Shown piece after piece: positions 62,030 through 64,000 of a stretch of DNA of 64,000 bases. The translations under genes and the position numbers were made by a program. Origin of the DNA: Aureimonas altamirensis (GTDB taxonomy: Bacteria; Pseudomonadota; Alphaproteobacteria; Rhizobiales; Rhizobiaceae); contig NZ_BBWQ01000006.1 of NCBI RefSeq assembly GCF_001463885.1, positions 1-64,000 on the forward strand. Direction: 5' to 3'. Numbering within the stretch: the stretch's first letter is position 1; each line of letters opens with the position of its first letter. Under the pieces are notes generated by a model, which was given only the letters and a program-made list of their open reading frames with translations, did not search any database and had not been told where the DNA came from.

Positions 62030-63169
62030 ATGGAAGCAGCGGGCGCACTCGGTGCGATCTGGGACAGCGCTCTCGTCAAGGTCGTTCCGTTTCTTTTCGT
62101 CCTGACGGTCATCGTCTTCTTCCACGAGCTCGGCCATTATCTGGTCGGTCGCTGGTGCGGCATTCGCATCCTGGCTTTCTCGGTCGGCTTCGGCAAGGAA
62201 CTGGTCGGCTTCACCGACAGGCACGGCACCCGCTGGAAGCTCTGCATGATTCCGCTGGGCGGATACGTGAAGTTCCTGGGTGACGAGAACGCCGGCAGCA
62301 TGCCCGACAGGGACGCGCTGGAGCGCATGGACGACGCCGACCGCCGTGGTGCGTTCCACGCAAAAAGCGTCGGGCGCCGCGCCCTGACGGTGGCTGCGGG
62401 TCCGGTCGCCAACTTTATCCTGGCCATCGCGATCTTCGCGGCAGTCGCCTATTTCAACGGACGTGTCGTCGGCGATCCGGTGGTTGCCGAAGTGCAGGTG
62501 GATTCGCCGGCCGCAACCGCGGGTATATTGCCGGGTGACAGGATCGTCAGCGCGGATGGCCAGGACATCGCCTATTTCGGCGACTTCCAGCGTCACGTCG
62601 CCTCGCGCGCCAATATCCCGATCGCGATCGTCGTAGAGCGTGGCGGCGCGCAAGTGCCGCTGACCGTAACCCCGCAGGAGCGGACCCAGACCGATCCGTT
62701 CGGTAACGAATACACCATGCCGGTCGTCGGCATCGTGGCCACGGATGCCGCGTCATCCTTCCGGGTCGAGGAATTGACGGTCCTGCAATCGCTGCAGTTC
62801 GGCGTGTCGCAAACCTGGTTCGTGACCGAGCGCACGGTGGACTTCATCGGCGGGCTGTTCCGTGGCGCTCAGCCGGTGGACCAGATCGGCGGGCCGATCC
62901 GCATCGCGCAGATGTCGAGCCAGGCGGCGACACTTGGCTTTGCCACTCTTCTCAACATGGCGGCCTTGCTGTCCATCTCGATCGGCCTCTTGAACCTGCT
63001 GCCGATTCCCATCCTCGACGGTGGCCATCTGCTGTTCTACGCGGCCGAGGCGATCCGCGGAAAACCGCTGAGCGAACGCACGCAGGAGATCGGTTTCCGA
63101 ATCGGGCTGGTGCTTGTAATGGGGCTCATGGTATTCGCATTCTCGAACGATCTCCTGCGGCTCGGCTAA
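62030..63169 (+). CDS. rseP: Site-2 protease RseP (M50 family)
   Basis: A 379-residue intramembrane zinc protease. The zinc motif HELGH lies in the first membrane helix, one PDZ domain spans about 120-210 (VDSPAATAGILPGDRI), and the third ligand is in LLPIPILDGGHL. Four membrane helices are expected. In relatives it cleaves anti-sigma factors in the envelope stress response. It lies directly before bamA, as usual. Confidence 0.95.
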   Translation: MEAAGALGAIWDSALVKVVPFLFVLTVIVFFHELGHYLVGRWCGIRILAFSVGFGKELVGFTDRHGTRWKLCMIPLGGYVKFLGDENAGSMPDRDALERMDDADRRGAFHAKSVGRRALTVAAGPVANFILAIAIFAAVAYFNGRVVGDPVVAEVQVDSPAATAGILPGDRIVSADGQDIAYFGDFQRHVASRANIPIAIVVERGGAQVPLTVTPQERTQTDPFGNEYTMPVVGIVATDAASSFRVEELTVLQSLQFGVSQTWFVTERTVDFIGGLFRGAQPVDQIGGPIRIAQMSSQAATLGFATLLNMAALLSISIGLLNLLPIPILDGGHLLFYAAEAIRGKPLSERTQEIGFRIGLVLVMGLMVFAFSNDLLRLG

Positions 63170-63378
63170 GCTGCGCCGCAAGGGGTCAGGGGACATCAGG
63201 GGGTTTGCCGATCGTTAACCATACGGGGCCGTTGCCGTGTCGATTTCGCAACGCTTTCGTGAATCCTAAACGGATTCAGGCCCAGTCTGGTTGAACGCAT
63301 CCGCAAAGCCGATACAAGGCATGTGACGTATCCTGTCACGCGTCCTGCTCGGCAGAAGTATAAAAGGTGGTTAGGCCT

Positions 63379-64000
63379 ATGACGGCTGGTTCGAAGCTTC
63401 TCAACGCCTTGTCGGCGGCGGCGCTTTCCTCGACGATCCTGACGGCATCCACTGTCGGTATCCAGCTCGGGGTCATGAGCGCTGCGCACGCGGCCGTCGT
63501 CAATCGGATCGAGGTTCGCGGTACATCGCGCGTCGATGCCGACACGGTCCGCAACCTCAGCCAGATCCGCACGGGCCAGAATGTGACCCCGGCAGAAATG
63601 GATCAGGTGGTAACGCGGCTCTTCGCGACCGGCCTGTTCTCGGATGTCCGTGTCAGCCAGTCGGGCGGCACGATGATCGTCCAGGTCGACGAGAACCAGA
63701 TCGTCAACGAGGTCGTCTTCCAGGGTAACTCCAAGGTCAAGAACGAGCAGCTCGAATCCGTCGTGCAGACGGCGCCGCGCGCAGCCTACAACGCGTCGAC
63801 CGCGCAGGCAGACGTGGATGCCATCCGCAGCGTGTATTCCCGCGTGGGCCGCAGCGACGCCCAGGTTTCGGTGCGCACGCTTCCGGCCGATGGCAACCGC
63901 GTCAACGTGGTGTTCGAGATCGTCGAGGGTGATCGCACCCGCATCGCGCAGATCAACTTCGTTGGCAACAACGCCTTCGGCGACCGCCGCCTGAAAGAGG
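63379..64000 (+). CDS. bamA: Outer membrane protein assembly factor BamA, 5' part
   Basis: The first 207 codons of bamA, cut by the window edge. A signal peptide (about 1-39, ending SAAHA) is followed by POTRA1 (VVNRIEVRGTSRVDADTVR, cited as IEVRGTSRVD) and POTRA2 (VFQGNSKVKNEQL); POTRA3 begins at INFVGNNAFGDRRL. BamA folds and inserts beta-barrel proteins. AAAGGTGG lies upstream of ATG 63379. The 209-base gap before it has no visible gene. Confidence 0.95.
   Translation, partial: MTAGSKLLNALSAAALSSTILTASTVGIQLGVMSAAHAAVVNRIEVRGTSRVDADTVRNLSQIRTGQNVTPAEMDQVVTRLFATGLFSDVRVSQSGGTMIVQVDENQIVNEVVFQGNSKVKNEQLESVVQTAPRAAYNASTAQADVDAIRSVYSRVGRSDAQVSVRTLPADGNRVNVVFEIVEGDRTRIAQINFVGNNAFGDRRLKE

Noticed and set aside
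1-64000. tRNA, rRNA, CRISPR arrays, insertion sequences, prophage or integrative element borders
   Set aside because: No cloverleaf-like T-loop motif, repeat-spacer array, transposase, integrase or terminal repeat was found on either strand by eye. A covariance-model search could still reveal a small RNA.

Overview
The window is high-GC DNA (only one gene is visibly poorer in G+C) from an alphaproteobacterium of the Hyphomicrobiales/Rhizobiales type. The markers for this are a phosphatidylcholine synthase, an EipB-type envelope protein, an IalB-family protein, a phasin, and the order rpsB-tsf-pyrH-frr-uppS-cdsA-rseP-bamA. An Aurantimonadaceae-like host is a guess only. Several genes with good Shine-Dalgarno sequences start with TTG. 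I see no tRNA, rRNA, CRISPR array, insertion sequence or prophage.

Layout. 1-2.5 kb: end of a suf operon (sufS, SufT-like, sufA) and a TfoX-domain gene. 2.5-16.7 kb: a peptide-type binding protein, an IalB-family protein, hspQ with a UbiH-like hydroxylase, phosphatidylcholine synthase with a quinone oxidoreductase, an FMN reductase with a DUF5996 gene, a WecG-type glycosyltransferase, an Rrf2 regulator, a Na/phosphate symporter, a small lipoprotein and an EmrAB-type efflux pair. 16.9-27.3 kb: a ten-gene catabolic operon (DeoR regulator, BtpA/SgcQ protein, two ABC permeases, M42/SgcX-like enzyme, FGGY kinase, LsrB/RhaS-like binding protein, ABC ATPase, DhaK, DhaL). It combines parts of the E. 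coli sgc operon with an ABC transporter and dihydroxyacetone-kinase-like subunits.

28-35.8 kb is the most interesting part. A membrane diguanylate cyclase is followed by a REC-PAS-GGDEF-EAL protein, an RpfC-type hybrid kinase (membrane sensor, HisKA, ATPase, REC, Hpt) and, converging on it, an RpfF-type crotonase that keeps both catalytic glutamates. This looks like a complete diffusible-signal-factor (DSF) quorum-sensing circuit in which the usual RpfG (REC-HD-GYP) output is replaced by a GGDEF-EAL protein. The kinase also has about 120 extra residues that look like a degenerate receiver.

36-45.2 kb: housekeeping and accessory genes (CaiB-type CoA transferase, a lone cobH, MgtE, a LiuR-like MerR regulator, membrane proteins, a SPOR-tailed D,D-carboxypeptidase). 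45.5-48.7 kb: a phasin with likely PhaR sites and a lower-GC BapA-like surface protein. 49-56.8 kb: clpS-clpA, azlCD, HIT and FemAB-like genes, GDPD and RidA, eipB. 57-64 kb: the translation/envelope-assembly cluster ending in a truncated bamA. Neighbouring genes often converge with overlapping 3' ends and no terminator.
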